From Tessaracoccus rhinocerotis (GTDB taxonomy: Bacteria; Actinomycetota; Actinomycetes; Propionibacteriales; Propionibacteriaceae), in contig NZ_VKKG01000002.1 of NCBI RefSeq assembly GCF_007197885.1, positions 124,001-188,000 of the forward strand: a stretch of DNA of 64,000 nucleotides, written 5' to 3'. Positions 34,615 to 46,600 of the stretch are shown here, in pieces. Numbering within the stretch: the stretch's first letter is position 1; every line of letters starts with the position of its first letter. The notes under the pieces were generated by a model, which saw only the letters and a list, made by a program, of their open reading frames with translations, searched no databases and was not told the DNA's origin. The translations under genes and the position numbers were made by a program.

Positions 34615-35256
34615 TCAGGCCTTGTCCACCGACGCGGCGAGCGCCTCGAAGAGGTAGGCGGTGGAAGTGGCCCCAGGGTCCTGGTGTCCCACGGAACGCT
34701 CGCCCAGGTAGCTTGCGCGACCCTTCCGGGCGAGCATCTCGATGGTGGCCTCCCGGCCCTGTCGGGCTGCCTCGGCGGCGGCGGCGGTGCCGGCGGCGAG
34801 CGACTCGCCCTCGCCGAAGGCCTTCTCCATGGCCTCGACCGCCGGGACCATGGCGTCAACCATGGTCTTGTCGCCCAGTTCGGCCTTTCCGCGGGCCAGC
34901 ACGCCGTCGAGTCCCGCGCGCAGGGCGGCGGCCAGTTGCTCCGGCGTGAGCTGGTCAGCGGCCCCGGTGGAGGTGCCGAACTTCATGAAGAACGTCCCGT
35001 AGAGAGGGCCGCTCGCGCCGCCGACGCTGCTGACCAGCGTCATCCCGGCCTTCTTGAACAGGGTGCCGACCCCGTCGGCGCCGTCGGCGTCGACGAGGTT
35101 CAGCACGGAGGTCATGCCGCGGGCCATGTTGGCGCCGTGGTCGGCGTCACCGATCGCCGAGTCGAGCTCGGTCAGGTAGGACTTGTTCTGGTTCACCAGG
35201 GTGCCGAACTCGTGCAACCAGGCGACCAACTGCTTGAAGGAGACGTTGTCTGTCAT
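34615..35256 (-). CDS. dhaL: Dihydroxyacetone kinase subunit DhaL (ADP-binding)
   Basis: A 213-residue all-helical subunit that holds ADP as a permanent cofactor and phosphorylates dihydroxyacetone on DhaK. The Mg-ADP motif SAIGDADHGANMARG is at 33-47 (Asp37, Asp39, His40); a GGASGPLYGTFF loop is at about 84-95 and DPGATST near the end closes the site. ATG 35256 lies 2 nt after the dhaK stop, with GGGGA upstream. Normal length. Confidence 0.94.
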   Translation of the reverse strand: MTDNVSFKQLVAWLHEFGTLVNQNKSYLTELDSAIGDADHGANMARGMTSVLNLVDADGADGVGTLFKKAGMTLVSSVGGASGPLYGTFFMKFGTSTGAADQLTPEQLAAALRAGLDGVLARGKAELGDKTMVDAMVPAVEAMEKAFGEGESLAAGTAAAAEAARQGREATIEMLARKGRASYLGERSVGHQDPGATSTAYLFEALAASVDKA

Positions 35257-35258
35257 GC

Positions 35259-36254
35259 TCACAGTCCCCAACGTAGCCCTGCCGTCTTCACCGGCGCATC
35301 CCAGAGGCCGAGAATCTCCTCGTCGGCCTTGAGCAGCGTGACCGAACAACCTGCCATGTCGAGGCTCGTGATGTAGTTGCCGACGAGGTTGCGGGCGATG
35401 GTGACACCGGCCTCGTCCAGCAGGGCCTTGACCTCGCCGTACATCAGGTAGAGCTCGATCAGCGGGGTGGCGCCCATCCCGTTGACCATCACGATGACAT
35501 CGCTGCCGGCGTAGTCCAGGTCGTGCAGGATCGGGTCCACGAGCTGCTTGGCGATGTCGCGGGCGGAGCCGATCTTCTCGCGGTGGCGGCCGGGCTCGCC
35601 GTGGATCCCGATGCCGATCTCCATCTCGTCCTCCGGCAGGTCGAAGGTGGGCTTCCCGGCGGCGGGCACGGTGCAGCTGGTGAGTGCCATCCCCATGGAG
35701 CGGCCGCCCTCGTTCACCTTGTTCGCCACGGCCACGACGGCGTCCAGGTCGCGTCCCTCCTCGGCGGCGGCGCCGACGATCTTCTCGAGCAGCACGGTCA
35801 GCCCGACGCCGCGTCGTCCGGCAGTGTAGAGCGAGTCCTGGACTGCCACGTCGTCGGCGACGACGACGGTGGCCACCTTCACGCCCTCGTCGGCTGCGAT
35901 CTCGGCCGCCATCTCGAAGTTCATGACGTCGCCGGTGTAGTTCTTCACGATGTGCAGGACACCCGCACCGGCGTCGACGGCGGTGGTTGCGGCCTGCATC
36001 TGGTCGGGGGTCGGCGAGGTGAACATCTGTCCCGCGCACGCGGCGTCGAGCATGCCGAGCCCGACGAACCCACCGTGCAGCGGCTCGTGGCCGGAGCCAC
36101 CGCCGGAGACCAGGGCCACCTTCCCCTTCTCCTTGGGCGTGGCCCGGAGGATCACGCGGTTCTGGTGGTCCACGCGGACGTTCTCGTCGGACGCCTCGAT
36201 GCCCTTGAGTGCATCGGTGATGACGTCGTCGACCTCGTTGATGAGCTTCTTCAC
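35259..36254 (-). CDS. dhaK: Dihydroxyacetone kinase subunit DhaK (substrate-binding)
   Basis: A 331-residue subunit that binds dihydroxyacetone covalently. GGGSGHEP (51-58) and His218 in GIGIHGEPG (214-222), the residue forming the hemiaminal with substrate, are both present. GTG start at 36254 with GGAGG 7 nt upstream; a longer open frame exists but runs back towards purA and is not needed. It heads dhaK-dhaL-dhaM. The 251-bp gap to purA (36255-36505) holds two GTGCAC hexamers but no operator I can name. Confidence 0.94.
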   Translation of the reverse strand: MKKLINEVDDVITDALKGIEASDENVRVDHQNRVILRATPKEKGKVALVSGGGSGHEPLHGGFVGLGMLDAACAGQMFTSPTPDQMQAATTAVDAGAGVLHIVKNYTGDVMNFEMAAEIAADEGVKVATVVVADDVAVQDSLYTAGRRGVGLTVLLEKIVGAAAEEGRDLDAVVAVANKVNEGGRSMGMALTSCTVPAAGKPTFDLPEDEMEIGIGIHGEPGRHREKIGSARDIAKQLVDPILHDLDYAGSDVIVMVNGMGATPLIELYLMYGEVKALLDEAGVTIARNLVGNYITSLDMAGCSVTLLKADEEILGLWDAPVKTAGLRWGL

Positions 36255-36361
36255 GGTGTTTCCTCCTGCTTCGCTGCTGGGGTTCTCCGCAAGGCGGATG
36301 GGCGCCGGGCGCCCTGACCTCTGAGCTTCGCCCGCCGGGGGTGCGGAATCAATGCCCCTGA

Positions 36362-37789
<1,428 letters not shown>

Positions 37790-37794
37790 GCGCC

Positions 37795-38019
37795 GTGCCG
37801 AAGCGCGGAATCTGGGCAGCGGTGGTCACCTACATCGTCTTGTTCATGACGGTGACCCTCGCCATCGCCCTGTTCCAGGAGGAACTGGGCTGGGGCTGGT
37901 GGTGGGTGGTGCCGATCGGCTTCGTCTTCGTCGCCGCCATCATCGGTTTCCGGCTCCTGGTCCAGCACTCCCACGAGGCCGCCGAGCGCGCGGACCGCGA
38001 GGCCGACGCGCAGCGCTAG
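37795..38019 (+). CDS. Small two-helix membrane protein
   Basis: A 74-residue protein starting with GTG 5 bp after the purA stop. It has two hydrophobic helices (about 7-24 and 33-51), a Trp-rich turn (GWGWWW) and a charged helical tail ending in Arg. No family is recognised. The tight spacing after purA suggests co-transcription. Strong membrane pattern and Arg/Glu-rich end make it likely to be real. Confidence 0.65.
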   Translation: MPKRGIWAAVVTYIVLFMTVTLAIALFQEELGWGWWWVVPIGFVFVAAIIGFRLLVQHSHEAAERADREADAQR

Positions 38020-38090
38020 GCCTCGGCCGAAAATCCCGATCGCCGGTCCCGCCATCTCCGAAACCAACCGGGTGAGTTTCGAAGAACCTA

Positions 38091-38119
38091 TTGCGACCAG
38101 CACATGTTCCCGGTAACAT
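38091..38119 (+). promoter_or_regulatory. Sigma70-type promoter of the glycosidase operon
   Basis: TTGCGA (38091-38096), 17-bp spacer, TAACAT (38114-38119), about 76 bp before the ATG at 38196. The best-looking promoter in the window. Confidence 0.6.
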
Positions 38120-38195
38120 CCATCGCATCGCCGGACACCGCACAGTCCCGGCCCAAGAACCAGTCATTTGTTCAACGACGAAAGTGGCTCAGCGC

Positions 38196-41100
38196 ATGCG
38201 TGTCTCGAACCCTGCCCCTTCCCCGGTCGATCGACTGGCCGGGACCTCCGTGGTGACGGTCCTCAGCACCGCCCTGCTCCTCGGCGCGATGGCCGTGCCG
38301 TCATGGGCCGCGGGCGAGGACCCGGCCGCCGACGTGGCCGCCGTCTCGGTCCACAACGCCGACGACGTGCGCGGCAACGTGCACCTGCCCGGGGCCGGCG
38401 CCACCGGCTCCATCCTCGAGTGGACCAGCTCCGACCCGGCCGTCGTGACCGCCACCGGTGAGGTCAGCCGCCCCCCGGCGGGCAGCGAGCCCGTCGACGT
38501 CGTGCTCACCGTCGAGGCCAGCGCCGAGGGCGCGCCCGGCGCGCAGGCCACCATCGCGCTCGAGGTGCAGCCCCTGCCGGCGGACCAGGCGCTCGTGGGC
38601 TACGTGTTCCCCTACTTCAAGGGCGAGACCACCGCCGACGGCGAGAAGATCTACATGGCCGCCAGCACCGGCAACTCGCCGAAGTCGTGGACGGTCCTGA
38701 ACGACGACCAGCCCGTGCTCGAGTCCACGCTGGGGGAGCAGGGCCTCAGGGACCCGTTCATCATGCGCAGCCCCGACGGCGACAGGTTCTACCTACTGGC
38801 CACCGACCTCAACATGTACGCCAACTATGACGGGTTCGACTTCGGCTCCGCGCAGGAGCGCGGCAGCCACTCCCTGATGGTCTGGGAGTCGACTGACCTC
38901 GTGAACTGGTCCGACCAGCGCATGGTGGAGGTCTCCTCCGAGTTCGCGGGCAACACCTGGGCCCCGGAGGCCTTCTACGACGACACCCGCGGCGAGTACA
39001 TCGTCTACTGGGCCTCGGCGCTCTACGACACCGCCGAGGTGGCGGGCCGCAACATCGCCGACAGCTACCAGCGCATGATGTACGCCACAACGCGCGACTT
39101 CGTGAACTTCAGCGAGCCCCGGGTCTGGGTCGACGAGGACAAGGGCTCCGGCCTCGGCATGATCGACGCCACCATCGCCGAGGAGGACGGCACCTACCAC
39201 CGCATCATCAAGGACGAGGGCTACATGGCGATGCGCCAGGACACCTCGAGCGACCTGCGTTCCACCTCCTGGACCACGGTCAAGGAGAAGGTGGGCGTCG
39301 GTCAACCGAACCCGTGGGGCGGCACCTACACCCATGGTGAGGGACCGTCGGTCTTCCCGGCCAACGACCAGCCCGGACACTGGTACCTGCTGCAGGACCA
39401 GCCCTCCTACCACGGCGGCCAGGGCTACATGCTCTTCGAGACCGACGACCTGGCCAGCGCCGAATGGACCGCCGCGCTCGACGCCGACCTCCCGCCCGCC
39501 CGCCACGGCGGCATCATCGGCGTGACCGAGAGCGAACTGCAGGCCCTCTACGCGGCCTACCAGCCCGACGCCATGCTCACCTCCGCAGCCCCCGTCGAGC
39601 TGAGCGTCCAGGTGGGCGACACGCTCACCCTGCCCGAGGCCATCCCCGCCACCGGCCTCGACGGCCAGACCCGCGACGTCACCGTCGAGTGGGACGCCGT
39701 CGACCCGGCCTCGCTCCAGACCGTGGGCAGCTTCACCGTCGAGGGCGCCTTCGCCGCCGCCGGCGACGTAACCGCGCGTGCGGTCGTCACCGTCACCGAG
39801 GACGCAGTGCCGGTCTCGTCCCTGGCGCTGGAGCCGGAGACGCTGGAGGTGGTCGTCGGCTCATCGGCCCACATCGAGGCGCGCGTCGAACCGCTGAACG
39901 CCACCGGGCGCGCCATCGCCTGGAGCAGCTCCGACGAGGCGGTGGCCGCGGTGGCCGCGGACGGCACCGTCTCCGGCAGGGCAGCCGGCACCGCCACAGT
40001 CACGGGCACCACCGCCGACGGGCTGGGCACGGACACCGTCGAGGTCACCGTCGTCGCCGACGGCGGCCCCACCATCCCGGCGCACGCCTGGACCGACTCC
40101 TTCGACGCCCCCGAGCTGGGGAGCGAGTGGCAGGTCCACAAGCCGCAGCTCGACCGCATCAGCCTCACCGAGAACCCGGGCACCCTGACCATCAACACCC
40201 TGCCCGGCGACATGTGGCAGACGGCCAACGACCACGAGAACATCCTCATGGTCGACGCCCCCGAGGGCGACTTCACCGCGTGGGCCAAGCTGGACCAGGC
40301 CGTCGCGGCGGACCACAACGGGGCCGGGCTGCTCGCCTGGCAGGACCAGGACAACTACGTGCGCACCGGTGTGGCACACGTCAGCTGGGCTGAGGGTGGC
40401 CCCATCGTGATCGAGGACGCGCTCGAGCGCAACGCCTCCTACGCATCCAGCTTCGCCGCCCGCCCGGGCTCGACGACGGAGTGGCTGCGGCTGCAGCGCA
40501 CCGGCGACCAGGTGGCGATGGCCCACTGGGACGGAACGGACTGGGTCACCACCAGCACCCTCACCGTCGACTTCCCGATCACCGAGGTCGGACTTTGGGC
40601 GCTGGCGGCCGGTGCCGCGCCGTCGCACCGCGTCACCTTCGAGTGGTTCGCGCTGGCCGGCGAGGAGCCCGTCGAGGTGACCCCGGCACAGCAGGCGGCC
40701 AACGCCCTGGTGGTCCACGACGTCGACGACGTCCGGGGCAACCTCACGCTGCCCGCCACCGCCGGCGCCGACGCGAGCGTCATTTGGGCGAGTTCCGAGC
40801 CCGGTGTCATCACCGCCACCGGTGAGGTGACCCGTCCCGCGAGCGGCGGGGAGGCGGCCGTCGTGACGCTGGCCGCCACCGTGACCGTCGGCGACGACGT
40901 GGCCACCCGCGAGTTCGAAGCCACGGTGCCGCCGCTGCCCGAGGCCGAGCCACTCGAGGGCTACCTGTTCTCCTACTTCGTGGGAGAGGGCTACGCGGAC
41001 GGCGAGCAGGTCTACTTCGGCCTCAGCCGGGGCAACGACGCGCTGCACTACCGCAACCTGAACGACAACGAGCCCGTCCTGACCTCCGAGCTGGGTGAGC

Positions 41101-43553
41101 AGGGCCTCCGGGACCCGTTCATCATCAGGTCCCCCGAGGGAGACAAGTTCTACCAGATCGCCACCGACCTCAAGATCCACGGCAACGGTGACTGGGACGC
41201 GGCACAGCGTACCGGTTCCCGCTCGATCATGGTCTGGGAGTCCACCGACCTCGTGAACTGGACCGACCAGCGCCTCGTGGAGGTCTCGCCCCCCGAGGCC
41301 GGCAACACCTGGGCCCCCGAGGCCTTCTACGACGAGAGCATCGGCGCCTACGTCGTGTTCTGGGCCTCGAAGCTCTACGCCAGCGACAACCCGGCCCACA
41401 CCGGGTCCAGCCACAACCGGATGATGTACACCACAACCCGTGACTTCCACACCTTCACCGAGCCGCAGGTCTGGATCGACCCCGGCTACTCGGTGATCGA
41501 CTCCACGGTCGTCAAGCACGACGACACCTACTACCGCTTCACCAAGGACGAGCGGAACTCTGGTTCCTGCGCGAAGTTCATCGCCGGCGAGAAGTCCACC
41601 GAGCTGCGCTCCCTCGACTACGAGTTCATCGACGAGTGCATCGGCTCGGGAAGCATCGCCCGCGGTGAGGGGCCGACGATCTTCAAGGACAACCTGGCCG
41701 AGAAGTGGTACATGTTCATCGACGAGTTCGGAGGCCGCGGCTACGTCCCGTTCGAGACCACCGACCTCGACGGCGACCGCACTGCCTGGACGGTCCCGGC
41801 GGACTACGAGATGCCCGACCGCCCCCGCCACGGCACCGTGCTGCCTGTCACCCGCGCCGAGTACCTGCGACTGCTCGAGGCCTACCAGCCCGACGCGCTC
41901 GTCTCCGCCGCTGACGTGCTCGCCCTGACGGTCCAGGCCGGAACCGTGCCGACGCTGCCTGCCGAGGTCCCCGTGACCCTGGCCGACGGCACCAGCGGAA
42001 CAGCTGCGGTGCAGTGGTCCGAGCTCGACCCGGCCGACTTCGACGAGATCGGCACGGTCCGTGTCGAGGGCATTTTCGCGGATGCCTTCGACGGGGTCCT
42101 CGCCGTCGCCGAGATCACCGTCCAGGACGGGCCGGTCCTGGTCACCTCCCTCGAGGTGACGCCGACGACCGTGGCGCTCAAGCCGGGCGGCTCCCGGCAG
42201 CTCTCGGCGCAGGTCGCACCCAGCTCGGCCAGCGACAAGACCCTGGCGTGGGAGTCCTCCGACGAGACCGTCGCGACGGTGGACCAGCAGGGTCTGGTGA
42301 CGGCGCACGCGCTGGGCGCCGCCACCATCACGGTGGTGGCCAACGGCTCCGCGGACGGTGCCGTCTCCGGCAGCGTGTCCGTGACCGTCACCGAGGACGT
42401 CTCGGCCGGCCTGCTGCTGCGCTACGAGTTCGAGGACCTCGACTCCACCGTGGTGACCGACGTCTCCGGCAACGGCAACGACGGCACCCTCGCGGGTGCC
42501 CCCTCCGGCACCGAGGGGGTGAACGAGCAGGCGCTCGGGCTCGACGGGGCCGACGACCACGTGGTGCTCCCCGAGGGGCTGCTCGCCGCTGGCGACCTCA
42601 CCGTCGCCACCTGGGTGAGGTGGGAGGCCGTGGGCTCCCAGAGCCCGTGGGTGTGGAGCCTCGGGGCCGATCGCACCCGCTACCTGTTCCAGGCGGCGAG
42701 GCACTGGAGCGGTGGTTCGGCCACCGGCATCACCGTCGACACCTGGAGCGGGGAGGAACGGGCCAACGGTCCCGAACTCACCAACTCCTGGACCCACACG
42801 GCGGCGACACTGGCCGACGGTGTGCTGAAGTACTACGTCGACGGTGAACTCGTCGGCGAGGTCGCAACCACCTCCTCCCCGGCCGACCTCGACGACCCGG
42901 CGGACCTCCTCTCCGGCTTCATCGGCCGCTCGATGTACGCGGAGGACCCGCTACTGCGGGGAGCGGTCGACGACTTCCGGCTCTACGACCGGGGCCTCAC
43001 CGCCGAGGAGGTGCAGCTCCTCGCGGGACCGACCACGGAACCCTCACCGGAGCCGAGCCCCGAGCCGTCGGAGGAGCCGAGCCCGGAGCCCACGCAGGCG
43101 CCCTCGCCGAAGCCGACCGAGACGGTCCGCCCCCCGGTGGACGTCTACACCACCCCCGGCTTCCACAACTCCTCGGGACGCTGGTGGCACACCACCTGCG
43201 AGCCGTACTCGCAGACCCTGCGCTGCCGCACGGAGATCTGGGCCACCCAGATCAACCAGGGGGTGTCCGGCTACGTGCGTGACACCGGCTGGCACTTCAA
43301 CAACCTCACCTACCTTCCCCGGATGACCCGCGCACAGTGGGGCACCAACCCGCTGGCCAACGCCGGGGAGTTCACCAGCCAGGGCCGCAAGTGGCGCACC
43401 GAGTGCGACACCGCCGCCACCGGCAGGGGAGGCTGCCGCTCCTACATCTGGGGCGACTACATCGGCTCCAGCCAGCTGTCCTCGGGTGCGTGGGTGCACG
43501 GACCCACCCAGGGCTGGATCTTCAACAACATGGTGCGCTTCAGGCAACCCTGA
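38196..43553 (+). CDS. Giant secreted GH43-like glycosidase with two propellers and four-Cys module
   Basis: A 1785-residue exported protein: signal peptide to about Ala39; atrophied Ig-like domain (45-125); GH43-like propeller (133-455; Asp186 in LRDPF, Asp324 in IDAT, Glu382 in GEGPSVF); Ig-like Big_4 (462-533) and Big_2 (540-622); concanavalin-like C2 domain (630-822); a second Ig/GH43-like unit (830-1232; LRDPF again near 971); Big_4, Big_2; LamG-like (1405-1610); a Ser/Pro/Glu linker; and the module (1649-1785). Both propellers keep the three acidic residues expected in GH43. Likely exo-acting on arabinose- or xylose-type chains. First gene of a same-strand run of four. Confidence 0.82.
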   Translation: MRVSNPAPSPVDRLAGTSVVTVLSTALLLGAMAVPSWAAGEDPAADVAAVSVHNADDVRGNVHLPGAGATGSILEWTSSDPAVVTATGEVSRPPAGSEPVDVVLTVEASAEGAPGAQATIALEVQPLPADQALVGYVFPYFKGETTADGEKIYMAASTGNSPKSWTVLNDDQPVLESTLGEQGLRDPFIMRSPDGDRFYLLATDLNMYANYDGFDFGSAQERGSHSLMVWESTDLVNWSDQRMVEVSSEFAGNTWAPEAFYDDTRGEYIVYWASALYDTAEVAGRNIADSYQRMMYATTRDFVNFSEPRVWVDEDKGSGLGMIDATIAEEDGTYHRIIKDEGYMAMRQDTSSDLRSTSWTTVKEKVGVGQPNPWGGTYTHGEGPSVFPANDQPGHWYLLQDQPSYHGGQGYMLFETDDLASAEWTAALDADLPPARHGGIIGVTESELQALYAAYQPDAMLTSAAPVELSVQVGDTLTLPEAIPATGLDGQTRDVTVEWDAVDPASLQTVGSFTVEGAFAAAGDVTARAVVTVTEDAVPVSSLALEPETLEVVVGSSAHIEARVEPLNATGRAIAWSSSDEAVAAVAADGTVSGRAAGTATVTGTTADGLGTDTVEVTVVADGGPTIPAHAWTDSFDAPELGSEWQVHKPQLDRISLTENPGTLTINTLPGDMWQTANDHENILMVDAPEGDFTAWAKLDQAVAADHNGAGLLAWQDQDNYVRTGVAHVSWAEGGPIVIEDALERNASYASSFAARPGSTTEWLRLQRTGDQVAMAHWDGTDWVTTSTLTVDFPITEVGLWALAAGAAPSHRVTFEWFALAGEEPVEVTPAQQAANALVVHDVDDVRGNLTLPATAGADASVIWASSEPGVITATGEVTRPASGGEAAVVTLAATVTVGDDVATREFEATVPPLPEAEPLEGYLFSYFVGEGYADGEQVYFGLSRGNDALHYRNLNDNEPVLTSELGEQGLRDPFIIRSPEGDKFYQIATDLKIHGNGDWDAAQRTGSRSIMVWESTDLVNWTDQRLVEVSPPEAGNTWAPEAFYDESIGAYVVFWASKLYASDNPAHTGSSHNRMMYTTTRDFHTFTEPQVWIDPGYSVIDSTVVKHDDTYYRFTKDERNSGSCAKFIAGEKSTELRSLDYEFIDECIGSGSIARGEGPTIFKDNLAEKWYMFIDEFGGRGYVPFETTDLDGDRTAWTVPADYEMPDRPRHGTVLPVTRAEYLRLLEAYQPDALVSAADVLALTVQAGTVPTLPAEVPVTLADGTSGTAAVQWSELDPADFDEIGTVRVEGIFADAFDGVLAVAEITVQDGPVLVTSLEVTPTTVALKPGGSRQLSAQVAPSSASDKTLAWESSDETVATVDQQGLVTAHALGAATITVVANGSADGAVSGSVSVTVTEDVSAGLLLRYEFEDLDSTVVTDVSGNGNDGTLAGAPSGTEGVNEQALGLDGADDHVVLPEGLLAAGDLTVATWVRWEAVGSQSPWVWSLGADRTRYLFQAARHWSGGSATGITVDTWSGEERANGPELTNSWTHTAATLADGVLKYYVDGELVGEVATTSSPADLDDPADLLSGFIGRSMYAEDPLLRGAVDDFRLYDRGLTAEEVQLLAGPTTEPSPEPSPEPSEEPSPEPTQAPSPKPTETVRPPVDVYTTPGFHNSSGRWWHTTCEPYSQTLRCRTEIWATQINQGVSGYVRDTGWHFNNLTYLPRMTRAQWGTNPLANAGEFTSQGRKWRTECDTAATGRGGCRSYIWGDYIGSSQLSSGAWVHGPTQGWIFNNMVRFRQP
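43140..43550 (+). other. Four-Cys module, copy C
   Basis: 137 residues, the longest copy; inserts before each W-x-F-N-N block. CEPYSQTLRC and CDTAATGRGGC. Confidence 0.92.
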
Positions 43554-43563
43554 TCCCCCCGAA

Positions 43564-43593
43564 CCCCGGGGACCCGGCAACGGGTCCCCGGGG
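43564..43593. terminator. Very stable 13-bp hairpin with GCAA tetraloop
   Basis: CCCCGGGGACCCG (43564-43576) pairs perfectly with CGGGTCCCCGGGG (43581-43593) around a GNRA-type loop, 11 nt after the stop of the first glycosidase gene. It may terminate, attenuate or stabilise the upstream mRNA. Confidence 0.75.
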
Positions 43594-43610
43594 CCCCACC
43601 ACAACGCAAG

Positions 43611-43624
43611 TGTGAACGCTCACA
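43611..43624. promoter_or_regulatory. LacI-family-type operator palindrome
   Basis: TGTGAACGCTCACA: TGTGA and TCACA arms around a central CG, the layout of LacI-family operators in actinobacteria. It is 50 bp before the GH127 gene and 18 bp after the hairpin, suggesting sugar-responsive repression of the downstream genes. No regulator gene is in the window. Confidence 0.55.
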
Positions 43625-43673
43625 TCACCGGCCCAACGACGGGCGAACCGCAATCCCGAGGAGCTATTCGACG

Positions 43674-46600
43674 ATGAACAAGCATCCCTTCAGAACCCTC
43701 ACCCTGTCGCTGGCGGCAGTGCTCGCCGTCCAGTGCCTGGCACTCGCCCCGGTGACGACGGCGTCGGCCGCCGACCCCTCCATCGAGGACGCCAAGGTGC
43801 TCGGACTGCACTTCGACGGCAACCTCGAGGACGCCGGCCCGGCGGGCCACGACGTCACCATGCGCAGCGGCGAGTCCAGCTGGGTGGCCGGCATCTCCGG
43901 TCAGGCGCTGTCGTTCGACGGCTCCACGGTGGTCGACCTCGGCACGGCTGAGGCGTTGCAGCCGTCTGACCTCACGCTGTCATTCTGGTACCGGCCGGAC
44001 GCGGACATGGGCTCGGGAGAGCAGGTGTTCACCTGGAGCAAGTCCCAGTACAACTCCGACGGCTGGTACCTGTCGTCGGAGAACTCCGACACCCCACTGG
44101 CACTGTCCATCGGCCCCGCGAGCGGCCAGCCCTACAAGGTGGCCGTCGGAGCCCCCCGCGCCGAGTTCTTCCCCACCGGGCAGTGGACCCACGTCGTGGT
44201 CACCTACGACGGCGAGTCCAAGGCGGTCAACTTCTACCGCAACGGCATTGCGCAGGACGCGGTCGTGCGCAGCGGCATCGGCGGCGACGCCACCGGCGTG
44301 CTCGGCTCGGACCCCACGATGCCGAAGACCATCGGGTTCAACGGACCGGTGTACAACGGCTCGCACCTGCGTGGCACCCTGGACGACTGGTTCCTCTACG
44401 ACGCTGTCGCCGACGTCGCCGACGTCGTGGTCCTGCACCAGCAGCACGTGCCGGACTTCGAACCGGCGGACGTCGCCGCCTCCGACCTGGAGCAGGTGGT
44501 GGTGCCACCGACGGTGCGCGCGTCGTTCAACCTCCCGACGCGCGGCGTCGGCGGCTCGGAGATCACGTGGCTGTCGGACTCGCCGTACCTGCAGGTGACC
44601 GACGGCGTTGCCACGGTCACCCGCCCGAGCGACGCCCCGGCGACGGTCGCGCTGACGGCGTCGGCCAGCTACGGCGGCAGCGAGGCGGTCACGAAGGTGT
44701 TCGAGGTGGTCATCCCCGTCGGCGGCGAGGTCGGCGTCCCGTTCCTGGCGCTGCCCGCGCTGGCCCAGGTGGAGATCACCGACCCGTACCTGGCCAACGC
44801 CCACGACAAGACGGTGGACTACCTCCTGAGCCTGGACTCCGAGAAGTTCCTGTACTCCTTCTACAAGCAGGCGGGCCTCGAGCCCACCACCGCGGAGGGC
44901 TACGGCGGCTGGGAGCGCGAGACCGGCACGCGTTTCCAGGGCCACTTCTTCGGGCACTACATCACCGCGCTCGCCCAGTCCTGGTCCACGGAGGACGACC
45001 CGGGACGCCGGGACCTGCTGCTGGCCGAGCTGACCGAGGCCGTCGACGGGCTCGCCCGAGTCCAGGCCGCGCAGGCCGAGCTGGACCCCGCCAATGCGGG
45101 CTACGTCTCGCCGTTCCCCGTCTCCTACCTCCCCGGCGGCCGCGACGGGCTGCTCGTGCCGTTCTACAACTTGCACAAGGTGCTGGCCGGACTCCTGGAC
45201 GCCCACGAGTACGGCCCCTCGGAGCTGGGCGACAAGGCGCTCGGTGTGGCCGCGGGCTTCGGCTCGTTCGTCAAGGCCTACGGCGACCGGCAGGCCGACC
45301 CGGGCAGCCTCCTGCGCATCGAGTACGGCGGCATGAACGAGGCCCTCTACGAGCTCTTCGACCTGACGCGGGACCCGGACCACCTGCGCGCGGCAGAGTA
45401 CTTCGACGAGGTCCAACTCTTCCGGGCACTCGCCGAGGGCCGCGACGTCCTGGCCGGGCTGCACGCCAACACCACCATCCCCAAGCTGGTCGGGGCCATG
45501 ACGCGGTACCGGATCTTCACGGAGGACGCCGACCTCTACGCCACCCTCGACGACGCCGGACAGGCGGATCTCGAGATGTACCGGATGGCAGCCGAGAACT
45601 TCTGGCAGATCGTCGTCGACGACCACACCTACGCCAACGGCGGCAACAGCTACTCCGAGCACTTCCACGGCCCCGACACGCTGTTCGAGTACGGCACCAG
45701 CGGCGTGACCGGAGGCTACGGGGAGAACTCCACCTCGGAGGGCTGCAACGAGTACAACATGCTCAAGCTGACCAACCTGCTGTTCCGGGCCGGCAAGGAC
45801 GTCAAGTACGCCGACTTCTACGAGACCACGTTCATCAACGCAGTGGTCTCCACCCAGAACCCGGAGACGGGGATGGTCACCTACTTTCAGCCCATGACAG
45901 CGGGCTACGCGAAGGTCTTCGGGCACCCCCTGGACGAGTTCTGGTGCGACCACGGCACCGGCATCGAGAAGTTCACGATGCTCTCGGCCGGCTTCTACTC
46001 CACCGACGCCGAGTCCGTCTGGGTGAACCAGTTCCACTCCTCGACGTTCACCTCCGCCGAGCACGGCCTCGTGCTCACGCAGAACGGGGACATCCCGGTG
46101 ACCGACACCGTCACGCTGACCGTCGCGGGCACGGGCGACGGCGTCGTCGAGGGCACGGTGCTGCGCCTGCGCAAGCCGGCCTGGCTCGCCTCCGGGCCGA
46201 TCCTGACCATCAACGGCGAGACGGTCGACCAAGCGGCCCTCGCCGAGGCGACCGAGCAGGTCCCCGGGTACGTCTCGTTCAAGATCGCCGAGGGCGACCG
46301 GATCACGTGGCGCCTGCCGGCCGAGGTCACCGTCGACGACAACACCGAGAACCCGAACTGGGTCGCCTTCTCCTACGGGCCGGTGCTGCTCGCCACCGAG
46401 TTGAGCCGCGACAACGTCGAGGCCGACTACGTGGCCGGGGTCCTGGTGCGGATGAGCAACGCCGACAAGTCGCTCAGCGGCGACGTCGTGGTCGACGACG
46501 CGGCGGCCTGGAAGGCCGACATCGCCGAGAACCTGGTGCGGATCCCCACCGACGCATCCGGTCCCGACGGCCTCGTGTTCCGGCTCCGCAACGTGGACCC

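Noticed and set aside
39861-42797. A 978-codon open frame antisense to the first giant glycosidase
   Set aside because: Repetitive Gly/Val/Asp-rich shadow without motifs; the sense frame has complete domains.
43030-43140. Short repeats in the Pro/Glu/Ser linker region as a possible CRISPR or tandem-repeat locus
   Set aside because: These are codon-level repeats coding for the linker before the module; no spacers or conserved repeat unit.
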